A stretch of DNA of 64,000 nt, taken from contig CAAFVD010000013.1 in assembly GCA_900766355.1 (NCBI GenBank), forward strand, positions 1 through 64,000, given 5' to 3'. This stretch comes from Candidatus Gastranaerophilales bacterium. GTDB taxonomy: Bacteria; Cyanobacteriota; Vampirovibrionia; Gastranaerophilales; Gastranaerophilaceae. A model generated the notes under the pieces. That model had not been told where the DNA came from, made no database searches, and saw nothing but the letters and a program-made list of their open reading frames with translations. Of the stretch, positions 25,501 to 33,667 are shown piece by piece. Each line of letters opens with the position of its first letter. Position 1 is the stretch's first letter. A program made the translations under genes and the position numbers.

Positions 25501-28500
25501 AAAAATCTCAGGTGAAAGTAGTTGGGATTATGCTCATCTTGATAAAATGGGGTCTTCTACAAAACATAATCCATTAGATGCCGGTGGATATGGTGAAGGT
25601 ACAAGAGCCGTTGCCGTAAGTTTACTTTCTAAACCAGATATAAAAAATGTTAAATATGCATCAGGAGATTGGACAATGACTTATGGTCGTTCTTCTGATG
25701 ATTTGAAATCTGCATATATGACACAAACACTTTCTCAAAACGAATCAAAAGTGAAAGGGTCTACAGTTGAATTTGAAACAAATAATCTTGATATGGTTAG
25801 AAAAATGCTTGATGCTCAAGATTATTTTAATCACCCACACAATCCAGATTTCCAAAATTTTGATTTTGAAAATGAGTTTTTTGGTATTAAATTGTTACCT
25901 GAAAAAAGAAGTGGCAACATATATTTAATACAACGATACGAAACTAATGGTACTCCTGATAATGGACTTAAAGGTGCTACTATTGTATTTAAGACGCAGC
26001 CGAACCACCCAACTCTTGTAGAAAAAGATGGAGGAACAGAATTTAAACTTGGCACAGGTGTTGATAGAGCTCAAATTCCGTCAAGCGATATTAATCGTAT
26101 TTTATCTCGATATATTAAATCAATGAGTGATGAAGAACTTACGCAAACAATTTCTTCAATGGAAAATCTTTGGAAAATAAGTGAAGATAAAAAATCTAAT
26201 ACAATGTTTATGCCTTTCCTTCAAGAAGCAAAAGAGCGTGGTCTAGGTATAGATTTTAAGGATTCTAGATATGTATATATGAGTAAACTTTCTTCTCCTG
26301 AAATTATAGAAATGGCAAAGCTAATGGGATATAAGCTTGCCGTAGAAGAAATGAAAGACGTTGGTATGCCAAGTCTTACAAGTGTTGATGAGTCTAAAAT
26401 GCCACATAAACCTACTGAGGCTCAATCTAAACAAATTAGACTGTTAGAAGAAGGTGTTCGTATATTACAAGAAAGTATAGATACGTCAACACTAAATTTA
26501 TTAAATAGTGATGAAGTTGGAAAACCAACATATATGTTCGGTGAGGGTGGTGCTTTAAATGAAGGTGCAGAAGCTATCATTAAAGGTGGTGAATATCAAG
26601 GACATTGGATGCGTGATAGTCACTTGTTGTTACAGAATTATGTAGAAAATTTATCTACATTTTTACATGAAATTTCTCATAAAATAGGCCCAGATACGTC
26701 AGAAAGATTTTCGGAACAATTAATTGATATGCAATCGCATATTACAAATGTTTTGATGCATAATCCAAATGCTATTAAAAAATTTCAAGTTTTATCAAAA
26801 CTTTTTAATGAAGTTAAAGGTGAACAGTTTAATACAAAAATCGAAACAAATATAATTCGAGATGATAGTTTCAAACCAGAAGAATATAAACAATCTATTG
26901 AACAATTGATATCAATACCTGTTGAGTATAAAGAATATGTAGTATCTGAAAAATCTTCAGAACCAGAAGGAATGTTTATATCTGGAAAACAATTTTCAGC
27001 TGGAAATAATAAAGCAGTTTTAGATTTTGATAAATTGAAATTAAAATCCTTTGAAGAAAATCATAAAATAACTTCTAGATTTAACTTAGTTGGTATAAAA
27101 CGCTTTGCAAAATCTTTTATTAATAAAATATTTAGACGAAACAAAGTTGAAATGCCTGTAGAAACAGGTATTGAAACAGAAACGGCTACGAAATCTAAAA
27201 AAGCTAAATCGTTTAAATATCAAGAATATATTCCTGAGAAACATGATACGTACACAACTCTCAAATCTACAGAAACAACAATGAAAGAGTTGGAGGATAA
27301 CGGGCATGTTGAAATAAATATTTCTGATTCGGGAGGATTAAATCCTAAAGTTTCTGAAATACCTAACGTAGAAAATGATAAGGATTTGAATAAAACCGTT
27401 CAAGCAAGAATGACAGTCTCTTATGCAGAAAAAAGAGATTGGAGTAATGAAAAAATTGCTAGAGATTTGATGCAAAATTTCTATGATGGAAATGGTCATA
27501 CACTTGAAGGTGTGGATATTAAAGTTAATAAAAACGAGAACGGTACATATACCGTTAGAATAGATGGTAAAGGTATTTATGATTATCATCATTTGAAACG
27601 ACTTGGTGGTTCTGACAAGGATAATCCAAAAGATGCAGGTGGTTACGGAGAAGGTAGCCGTATTATAGCTGGTAGTTTACTTGCGAAAGGTTCTGATAGA
27701 GTTAGATTTGCTTGTGCAGATTGGCAAATGGATTTTACAAACTCTAATAAAAACGATAAAGAAAATGCGTCAGTTTTAAGAACATTGACTAAACGACCAG
27801 AACGTCTTGATGGTAATTATGTAGAATTTGATACCACAGACGAAAATCTTGTGAAAATGATTATGGAATCAAAAAATTATTTCTATAATCCACATAACCC
27901 TGATTTCAAAGATTTAGATGTTGAAAATGAGTTCTTTGGATTCAAAGTTACCCCTGAACATAACGGAAACTTATATTATATACAAAGATTCCAAACCCCT
28001 GACAAAAAGATGGAAGGCGGTATGCAGGATATGACTCTTGTATTTAAACAAGCAGCTTTTGGTGATGAGTTTAAAAACAAAGTTGGTTATACAATAGATT
28101 TGAATACAACTAGAGATAGAATGTCAGTAGAGTCAAGTCAAATGCGAGAATTATCATCTGCTTATCTCAAAACATTATCTGATGCTGAATTGTTAAAAGC
28201 GATTGAAGTATTAGAACCAATTCTTATGAGTAAAGATGCAAAAAGCAAAATATTTAATATTTCTTCTCAAGAAAAGAATCTTTCATATCAGTTTGCTGTT
28301 GCAGCTCTTAGAGAAGCAAAAAATCGTAAAATGGATATAGATTTTGGTGATAAAAAAATTGTCACAGTAGATAAACTTTATAGTGAATATTCTCACAATC
28401 TTGCTCCAAAAGAAGAAGATTTCTTTAAGGAACAAGGATATATCTTCTGTGATGAAGAAGGTAAAGGTATAGGTATTCCTGATGCTCATGAATTATATAA

Positions 28501-28939
28501 AAACTTGCATAGACCACATTCAATACGACCAACAGAACAACAATCAAAACAATTACAAATACTTAATGAAGCTATACAATTAATTGCTGAAAATGATTCA
28601 AAAAAAGTATTACCAAGCATAATACCACAACTTTATGTATATGATAACAATTCAAATGTTAAGAGTAAAACAGGTTTTTCTGCATCAAAACCTTTTGACA
28701 AATTAGAGGGTGTGTTTATTCATTCTAAAAAATTAGATTTAGAAACATTCCCAAATGTTTTGACAAATACAATGGCAGAAATGATAAATGGGCAAACAGA
28801 TAAGAGTTCAGCAAAATATAGTTATAATCTAACAGATTTAATTAGTTCTCAGTTAGATACGCTTGTTACTCAACCTCAGATTGTTGAGAAATTGAATGTT
28901 CTAGAAGAAATGTTCAAAGAGCAACAAAAACATGAGTAA
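22574..28939 (+). CDS. Giant protein with tandem Bergerat-like ATPase modules
   Basis: 2,121 residues, in the same frame as the preceding ORF. Residues ~1-860 are charged and helical. Two homologous modules follow (about 870-1405 and 1560-2115). Each has an N-box-like motif (ILQNYYDG at Asn950; LMQNFYDG at Asn1635), a DxGxG region (intact D-G-K-G at 1664-1667 in module 2, degenerate in module 1) and a G-G-Y-G-E-G loop (1004-1009 and 1689-1694), the signature order of GHKL ATP-binding folds. Module 1 ends with an HExxH motif (H-E-I-S-H-K-I-G at 1365), a possible zinc-peptidase site; the matching place in module 2 (about 2067) reads M-A-E-M-I. No signal peptide is seen in this part. The ATG at 22574 lacks a good ribosome site, supporting a single original gene. 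Confidence 0.65.
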   Translation: MYETANEVTKELLKKDENGERHLPKDLTEEGLAKYLWKHFKGQATNLAEIKAVSKLIFMHKGTADIRNNIIKDNLSKCETLNNIKVEKKTDNGKTSFELTMPNGSKSNVLTMEEVIAKCNVIMQFDMASNIKPSMNNEESVTSDNEQTSQDFDPTKTVLSVTVRHDGEKNEDRINAENIHKQSKASENNSRPITAENFEQQKADFIKEFKGDETPQNLMGLSEIEKISKPEDLSAVKEIFDWINTEEGKKMFPDGRDVVGHINAKNIADFKVLIDTLRGKDNISDELKSDILYAVSVSDNAESTNKLVKAFGSDLEKIDSLDGTFIASSPSDVQKVMLEFYKDAKAGKYSNIIHNDNIFGQHMIFINDRNYSQFKKLYDNFAKEENISPDWFAQVKEGLENSDADAIKQFYDLTKDLRGDKAEEEWIPYRNLKLEDIPSKKQILDMIKGRNVPKEYVYETLSKTNKENFDIAKELVEKTYINNDGHPENVSTILTKLGRQSWDKDFVKDNIDVLTHLNRSSIRAINENNIELARVIEKNGQVPDKQEKELLSFVQDKDTETRFINNVNNGIYRISKFERLNKLKHDYIEILKNHIAPEDFKDLEEYCSEESLLSSGSRDIRNEKLNDDEQRVINQILKELPYYTKGVSELEQASGNLSQYFSSRNRQIADLNYALTCNENETKRDAIIQRFEGYYPLLETNEIDLIQNLYCNSAQRDKLLDLDYSKLAQREIVSMLKNAYKNKSIDNYEVLEFLKCDDKEFEQKKTHFETRQNILSETYNFGDWQRILNMSDKDFNRLVIPLEARVEEPVDVGVFESQMREKMAEPVDYDPVEAAKIIAESIENRNIYSFFEDKYTPSKINPFEKLPKKSKVNVDLLPSTRELMTQLNDTGHVKLSIPNEGGVKVQPYDAIIHPEDRERLNVEEDADIKIRYGTKLQWSNFKIARDILQNYYDGHGHTLEGVDIEVNKTENGTYKIKISGESSWDYAHLDKMGSSTKHNPLDAGGYGEGTRAVAVSLLSKPDIKNVKYASGDWTMTYGRSSDDLKSAYMTQTLSQNESKVKGSTVEFETNNLDMVRKMLDAQDYFNHPHNPDFQNFDFENEFFGIKLLPEKRSGNIYLIQRYETNGTPDNGLKGATIVFKTQPNHPTLVEKDGGTEFKLGTGVDRAQIPSSDINRILSRYIKSMSDEELTQTISSMENLWKISEDKKSNTMFMPFLQEAKERGLGIDFKDSRYVYMSKLSSPEIIEMAKLMGYKLAVEEMKDVGMPSLTSVDESKMPHKPTEAQSKQIRLLEEGVRILQESIDTSTLNLLNSDEVGKPTYMFGEGGALNEGAEAIIKGGEYQGHWMRDSHLLLQNYVENLSTFLHEISHKIGPDTSERFSEQLIDMQSHITNVLMHNPNAIKKFQVLSKLFNEVKGEQFNTKIETNIIRDDSFKPEEYKQSIEQLISIPVEYKEYVVSEKSSEPEGMFISGKQFSAGNNKAVLDFDKLKLKSFEENHKITSRFNLVGIKRFAKSFINKIFRRNKVEMPVETGIETETATKSKKAKSFKYQEYIPEKHDTYTTLKSTETTMKELEDNGHVEINISDSGGLNPKVSEIPNVENDKDLNKTVQARMTVSYAEKRDWSNEKIARDLMQNFYDGNGHTLEGVDIKVNKNENGTYTVRIDGKGIYDYHHLKRLGGSDKDNPKDAGGYGEGSRIIAGSLLAKGSDRVRFACADWQMDFTNSNKNDKENASVLRTLTKRPERLDGNYVEFDTTDENLVKMIMESKNYFYNPHNPDFKDLDVENEFFGFKVTPEHNGNLYYIQRFQTPDKKMEGGMQDMTLVFKQAAFGDEFKNKVGYTIDLNTTRDRMSVESSQMRELSSAYLKTLSDAELLKAIEVLEPILMSKDAKSKIFNISSQEKNLSYQFAVAALREAKNRKMDIDFGDKKIVTVDKLYSEYSHNLAPKEEDFFKEQGYIFCDEEGKGIGIPDAHELYKNLHRPHSIRPTEQQSKQLQILNEAIQLIAENDSKKVLPSIIPQLYVYDNNSNVKSKTGFSASKPFDKLEGVFIHSKKLDLETFPNVLTNTMAEMINGQTDKSSAKYSYNLTDLISSQLDTLVTQPQIVEKLNVLEEMFKEQQKHE

Positions 28940-28947
28940 GGTAATGT

Positions 28948-29454
28948 TTATTGATCAGATTCTCTATGTTTATCAATAAGTTTTTCAAAGTCAGAAGGTT
29001 TTACACTTTGGATAAAATCTTTGAATTCTTCGGCTTCTTCTTCATCTCGTGCAGAATCTGTTGATACAGAACCGTTCATCAAAACATTAGCTGTTACAAA
29101 TATTGGAGCTTCAGCTCTCATTGCAACTGCAATAGCATCAGAAGGACGTGAATCTATTTCTATAACATCATCGCCTTTTGTTAAAAATAATGTTGCATAG
29201 TATGTTTCTTTTTCAACATCATTAATTTCAATTCGGTCTAGTTTATAACCTGTTTTGTCCACAATAGAAATAATCAAATCATGAGTCATAGGACGAGCAA
29301 CAGAAAGTTTTTCGATTTTTCTAATAATTGCACTAGCTTCAGCTGAACCAATCCAAATAGGTAGAGCCTTACGGTTTTCTAAATCGTGCAAAACTACGAT
29401 TGGAGAACCTGTTCTTGTATCCAATGCTATACCCATAACTTTCATTTCTATCAT
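28948..29454 (-). CDS. Bifunctional nuclease family (DUF151) protein
   Basis: 168 residues. The core of the family, originally described in plants as bifunctional nucleases, is clear: V-V-L-H-D-L-E-N-R-K-A-L-P-I-W-I-G, A-I-I-R-K-I, R-P-M-T-H-D-L-I, I-E-I-D-S-R-P-S-D-A-I-A-V-A-M-R-A-E-A-P-I-F-V. The C-terminus resembles a short UVR-like helix. Common in Cyanobacteria, actinobacteria and Bacteroidota; bacterial function is poorly known. It is convergent with the giant gene and 35 bp after the phosphohexomutase, probably the second gene of that operon. Confidence 0.85.
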   Translation of the reverse strand: MIEMKVMGIALDTRTGSPIVVLHDLENRKALPIWIGSAEASAIIRKIEKLSVARPMTHDLIISIVDKTGYKLDRIEINDVEKETYYATLFLTKGDDVIEIDSRPSDAIAVAMRAEAPIFVTANVLMNGSVSTDSARDEEEAEEFKDFIQSVKPSDFEKLIDKHRESDQ

Positions 29455-29488
29455 AATTTATATTCCTTCTTCGTGTTTTTATTTGTTA

Positions 29489-30862
29489 TTATATTATATC
29501 ATCAATTTTTGACATAATATCTTTTTCTAATTTTTTCAAGTTTTCTTCTGTATCACTTTCAAAATAAATTCTCAAAAGTGGCTCTGTTCCAGAAGGTCTT
29601 GCAAGAACCCAACTTGAATCACCAAAATAAACTTTAACTCCGTCTATAAGGTTTTTGTTATCACTCAAAGTCGCAACAGTATCCAAAACTGGTTTGATTT
29701 TATCTCTGCTTTCTAGTTTTAAGTCAATTCTATCATTTACAAATGAACACCCTGCAAGAGCTTTAATCTCTTTTTGTAAATCAACAAGTGATTTGCCAGA
29801 ATATGCCATTGCCTCTAAAACTAACAAATTAGCTAGTATTCCGTCTTTTTCAGGAATATGACCTTTTATACTTAAGCCTCCTGATTCTTCGCCCCCTATT
29901 ATGCAATCATTATCTCTCATTGCTTGTCCAACGTGTTTGAACCCAACGGCAGTTTCAACAACAGGAACATTTAGCAAATCTGCGACTTTGTTTAGCAACA
30001 AACTTGCACCGACAGTTTTCACTAAACAACCTTCCATATTTTTTTCACCAGCCAAGTGTAATAATAAAATAGCTATAATTTCATTAGGAGTAACATATTC
30101 GCCTTTTTCATTAATTACTCCGAATCTGTCAGAATCGCCATCATTCGCAAACCCTACGGCATTACCGTTTGATTTAACTTTTTCTATTAATTCTGTTAAG
30201 AATTTAGGTTTAGGCTCAGGCATACCACCACCAAAATTAGGGTCGTGGTGCATGTGTAAAGATTCGTATTTTATGCCGTGCCTATCCAATAATTTATCAA
30301 AATAACCTATACTTGCAGCATACAGACCGTCAAAAATTATTGTAGTATCAAGGTCTTTTATCATATCAAAATCTATTAATTGTTCGATGTGTTGATAATA
30401 TTCTTCTTCAAAATTTTCAATATTAATTTTTTTAGAAGGTTTTTCTGTTACAAAATCTTTTTCTAGGTTTTCAACTAACTTATCTGTAATTTCTTGAGTT
30501 GCAGGCCCTGCATAATCAGGGATAAATTTTATACCTAAATATTCAGGTGGGTTATGAGATGCCGTAAACATAATAGCACAGGCATTTCTATCTTTGGCAC
30601 AAAAAGCTAAAACAGGAGTTGGAATAACACGCTCTGAATAAAAAACATTAAACCCTTTGTCAGCTAATATTTCTGCACATTTCTTTGAAAATACATCAGC
30701 CATATTGCGTGGGTCGTATCCAACAATTATCTTTTTATTTATGCCGTATTTATCAAAAACGTACTTCCCAATAGCATTAGTAACTTTTATTACGTTTTCT
30801 TCTGTAAAATCTTTTCCTACAACAGCTCTCCAACCGTCTGTACCAAATTTAATATCTGTCAT
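29489..30862 (-). CDS. Phosphoglucomutase/phosphomannomutase-family enzyme
   Basis: Alpha-D-phosphohexomutase, 457 residues, all four domains. The phosphoserine loop is T-A-S-H-N-P-P (about residues 97-103), the metal loop is D-G-D-S-D-R, the sugar loop is G-E-E-S-G-G-L, and the phosphate loop is R-P-S-G-T-E-P-L. The sugar loop GEESGG fits PGM/PMM enzymes; GlmM usually has GEQSGH. It should interconvert hexose 1- and 6-phosphates for envelope or storage glycans. It heads a two-gene unit with the DUF151 protein. Confidence 0.9.
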   Translation of the reverse strand: MTDIKFGTDGWRAVVGKDFTEENVIKVTNAIGKYVFDKYGINKKIIVGYDPRNMADVFSKKCAEILADKGFNVFYSERVIPTPVLAFCAKDRNACAIMFTASHNPPEYLGIKFIPDYAGPATQEITDKLVENLEKDFVTEKPSKKINIENFEEEYYQHIEQLIDFDMIKDLDTTIIFDGLYAASIGYFDKLLDRHGIKYESLHMHHDPNFGGGMPEPKPKFLTELIEKVKSNGNAVGFANDGDSDRFGVINEKGEYVTPNEIIAILLLHLAGEKNMEGCLVKTVGASLLLNKVADLLNVPVVETAVGFKHVGQAMRDNDCIIGGEESGGLSIKGHIPEKDGILANLLVLEAMAYSGKSLVDLQKEIKALAGCSFVNDRIDLKLESRDKIKPVLDTVATLSDNKNLIDGVKVYFGDSSWVLARPSGTEPLLRIYFESDTEENLKKLEKDIMSKIDDII

Positions 30863-30916
30863 TTTGTATCCTTTTACTGTTTATTTTTTAAATTTTATTT
30901 TTACTATAAACAAAAC

Positions 30917-31624
30917 CTACCCGAGTTTTTGTTTATAAAAAGCAATAATATCTTCTCTTGCTTTAATAGACATTGCGAGTTTATTTGCACCAGTTCTCCA
31001 AGGTAAATATCCACAAGTTGAAGGGAGTAATTTTAGAGGTGTAATTGGAAAATCTTTGCAAATTAAAGGTCTATTTTCATAATCAGAACATTTATTATCA
31101 GGTGTCAATTTTGGACAATAATAAAAATACACTCGTTCATTAGGGTCTAAAAGTTGACTAGAGAGTTCAAAATATTCAGGTGCAGCTTTTTCTGCAGCTT
31201 CTTCGGATTCGTAAGGAACAAATACACTTGTAAACATTTTAGCGAATCTGTCTCCACGCATAGCTCTTTGTTTAAGCTGAGTGTATGAATATTCACTAAC
31301 TGCAAGTTTGCAACAAGCTCCACACATATTGCATTTGCATTTTTCCTTGCCTTCCATAATTTTTGCTTTTGCTTTTTTTAATTTTTCGGCATAAGTCGTT
31401 GTTAAATATGTCAAAGCCTGCATTTGCCAATTATAATAAGGGCAACCTCCAGGGAAATCTGCAAAAATATCAACATTTTGAATATTACAATTTATACGAC
31501 ACGATTTACAACTATAATCAGGTTTAAACTTATCAATAGCTGCACGAATCATTTCTGCGGCTTCTATAAAGATTTCTTTATAGTTAGCTTCCATCTCTTC
31601 GTATTGTGTATTCAAATCAACCAT
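30917..31624 (-). CDS. YkgJ-like cysteine-cluster protein
   Basis: About 236 residues with the YkgJ/UPF0153 cysteine pattern thought to bind zinc or an iron-sulfur cluster: C-x-C-x2-C-x2-C-C (C-K-C-N-M-C-G-A-C-C), then C-P-x10-C-x2-Y-x3-R-P-x2-C. An additional N-terminal set (C-K-S-C-R-I-N-C, P-G-G-C-P-Y-Y) is lineage-typical. ATG 31624 is preferred to the GTG before it. A promoter TTGCCG-N17-TATTCT (31631-31659) ends 6 bp before that ATG, implying a leaderless mRNA. Function unknown. It is divergent from the superoxide reductase gene. Confidence 0.8.
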   Translation of the reverse strand: MVDLNTQYEEMEANYKEIFIEAAEMIRAAIDKFKPDYSCKSCRINCNIQNVDIFADFPGGCPYYNWQMQALTYLTTTYAEKLKKAKAKIMEGKEKCKCNMCGACCKLAVSEYSYTQLKQRAMRGDRFAKMFTSVFVPYESEEAAEKAAPEYFELSSQLLDPNERVYFYYCPKLTPDNKCSDYENRPLICKDFPITPLKLLPSTCGYLPWRTGANKLAMSIKAREDIIAFYKQKLG

Positions 31625-31630
31625 ACTCAC

Positions 31631-31659
31631 AGAATAGCATAAATCACCCTGTACGGCAA
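31631..31659 (-). promoter_or_regulatory. Sigma-70-type promoter next to a start codon
   Basis: TTGCCG-N17-TATTCT on the minus strand, ending 6 bp before ATG 31624. Confidence 0.5.
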
Positions 31660-31728
31660 TGATATTTGAGTTTAGACATATAATAATTTAGGGAACGATT
31701 GATTATTTGAAAGGAAAAGGAGTATATT

Positions 31729-32124
31729 ATGACAAAAAAGCTAGAAATTTATAAATGTAATGTTTGTGGAAATATTACAGAAGTTCTTGTACCTGAATCA
31801 GGAACACTTGTTTGTTGTGGTGAAGATATGGAGTTGTTGAAACCAATGAACCATGAAAGCGAAAAAACAATCGCAGAAAAACATACTCCTGAAATTGAAC
31901 ATACAGACAATGGAACAATTATTCGTATGTCAAATCACCCTATGGAAGAAAAACATTATATTGTATTTTTAAGAGCAGAAGATAGTGAAAACAATAATAT
32001 TTATACAAAATTTTTCTATCCAAATGACAAAGTAGAAATGGTACTTGAGGGTGTTTTTAATATCAAAAATGCAGTTTCATATTGTAATGTTCATGGGCTA
32101 TATGAAGGTGAAATCAATGAGTAG
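31729..32124 (+). CDS. dfx: Desulfoferrodoxin / superoxide reductase
   Basis: Reduces superoxide to peroxide without making O2, a typical anaerobe defence. 131 residues of the 2Fe class. The N-terminal desulforedoxin centre has C-x2-C (C-N-V-C) and the pair C-C; the catalytic centre-II ligands are in E-K-H-T-P, N-H-P-M-E-E-K-H-Y-I and Y-C-N-V-H-G-L. The catalytic Glu-Lys (E-K-H) is intact. ATG 31729 follows AAAAGGAG. Its last codons overlap the start of a 57-residue frame, suggesting coupled translation. Confidence 0.95.
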   Translation: MTKKLEIYKCNVCGNITEVLVPESGTLVCCGEDMELLKPMNHESEKTIAEKHTPEIEHTDNGTIIRMSNHPMEEKHYIVFLRAEDSENNNIYTKFFYPNDKVEMVLEGVFNIKNAVSYCNVHGLYEGEINE

Positions 32125-32290
32125 TTCAACATTATACCAGCAATTAAATAATGAATTTCATCAAGGATATATTTATTTATCGCAAGCTAATGAATCCAAT
32201 AATTATATTGAACTTGCAAAAAATCAAATTGAAAACGGAATGAAAATTTTTGATAACATAAGTAATCAAAATCTTCATTCCGAATTTTAA
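32117..32290 (+). CDS. 57-residue protein coupled to superoxide reductase
   Basis: The frame starts at ATG 32117 inside the last codons of dfx (AATGAGTAG). 57 residues, apparently one long helix hairpin: T-L-Y-Q-Q-L-N-N-E-F-H-Q-G-Y-I-Y-L-S-Q-A then N-Y-I-E-L-A-K-N-Q-I-E-N-G-M. The first helix is faintly reminiscent of ferritin-like proteins but lacks the ExxH metal set, so I do not assign it. The overlapping start is the main support. Confidence 0.5.
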   Translation: MSSSTLYQQLNNEFHQGYIYLSQANESNNYIELAKNQIENGMKIFDNISNQNLHSEF

Positions 32291-32312
32291 TAAATATTTT
32301 ATATTTTATTAT

Positions 32313-33587
32313 TTAGAATAAAATACCCGCAATTGTTGCAGACATAAAACAAGTTAATGTACCGCAAATAAGAGCTTTAACTCCAAGTTCTGCAAGGTTT
32401 CTTCTTTGGTTAGGTGCTAATTCACCGATACCACCTAATTGAGTTGCGATAGAACCTACATTACCAAAACTACATAAAGCAAAACTTGCAATCAAAAATC
32501 CTTTTGGAGTCATAACATCTTTCATTGATGATAAATCAATATACGCAACCATTTCATTTAAAATAACTTTTGTACCCATCAATTGACTAACAGTTGTGAT
32601 ATCTTGATGAGGAACTCCCATTAGGAATGCAAATATTGCAAAGAATTTACCTAAAATCATTTTTAATGAAAGGTGTTGTAAATCTAATCCTAAAAATGCA
32701 CCTTGCATATGGAAAGTTTTGTAAATTATAGAACCGAAGTATCCAAGAGTGAAATCAATCATAGAAACAAGTGCAACAAGAGCAATTAGCATTGCAGTAA
32801 CATTTATTGCAACTTGCATACCTTCACCCGCACCTGATGCAATTGAATCAATTAAATTAACGTGAGTTTTTTCAGTAGATAATTTGATATTTTCACCAGT
32901 TTCAGGAACTCTATCTTCTGGATACATTATTTTTGTAATAACCAAAACTCCTGGAGCTGCCATAATTGATGATGCAAGAATGTATTGAGCAGGAATTCCC
33001 ATACCAATATAAATAGGCATCATCGCACCAGAAATACAAGCCATGCTACCAGCCATACATACTAATAATTCGGAGCGAGTTAGTGCTTCTAAATAAGGTT
33101 TAATCATAATTTGAGCAACAATTTGTCCAACAAAAGAGTTTGCAACAGAACAAAGAGCTTCTGCCCCAGAAACCTTCATTAATTTGTTCATCGCTTTACC
33201 CAAAACTAATACAATTCGTTGCATTATTCCGTAATAATAAAGAATATTTACTAATATCATCATAAAAATACAAGATGCAACTAACTGTAATGCAAAAATT
33301 CTATGACCTACACCGAAAACAGTATCAAATAATTTGAAATTCAACAACGCACCAAAAACGAATTCTCCACCTTGAAATGCAAAATCAAGGATTTTTTGTA
33401 TTAAAACGCCAATGGCTAAAAACATTTTTTGTCCTAATGGAACTTTAAAAATAAATACTGCAAGTGAAACTTGAAGTAAGAAACCAATTCCTACTGTTTT
33501 AAAGTTAATTTTCTTTCGATTATTTGACATCAAATAAGCTATTGCCAAAATAAAAATAATACCCAAAACACCAAATAATCTACTCAT
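32313..33587 (-). CDS. Concentrative nucleoside permease (NupC family)
   Basis: Imports nucleosides with Na+ or H+. About 424 residues with 9-10 hydrophobic segments and CNT landmarks: the Q-V-x-L-A-V-F-I-F-K-V-P-L-G opening, E-A-L-C-S-V-A-N-S-F-V-G-Q (sodium/nucleoside site), I-S-G-A-M-M-P-I-Y, and the C-terminal C-S-F-G-N-V-G-S-I-A. ATG 33587 follows GTGGAGAAAATT. No nucleoside catabolic genes are adjacent, but udk lies 9 kb away. It fits a gut organism that salvages nucleosides. Confidence 0.9.
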   Translation of the reverse strand: MSRLFGVLGIIFILAIAYLMSNNRKKINFKTVGIGFLLQVSLAVFIFKVPLGQKMFLAIGVLIQKILDFAFQGGEFVFGALLNFKLFDTVFGVGHRIFALQLVASCIFMMILVNILYYYGIMQRIVLVLGKAMNKLMKVSGAEALCSVANSFVGQIVAQIMIKPYLEALTRSELLVCMAGSMACISGAMMPIYIGMGIPAQYILASSIMAAPGVLVITKIMYPEDRVPETGENIKLSTEKTHVNLIDSIASGAGEGMQVAINVTAMLIALVALVSMIDFTLGYFGSIIYKTFHMQGAFLGLDLQHLSLKMILGKFFAIFAFLMGVPHQDITTVSQLMGTKVILNEMVAYIDLSSMKDVMTPKGFLIASFALCSFGNVGSIATQLGGIGELAPNQRRNLAELGVKALICGTLTCFMSATIAGILF

Positions 33588-33667
33588 AATTTTCTCCACT
33601 AATATAAAGACTGTGTGTGAATTATAGCAAAAAATGTTGAGTTTGTATAGTGATTTGTCGTTATTTG

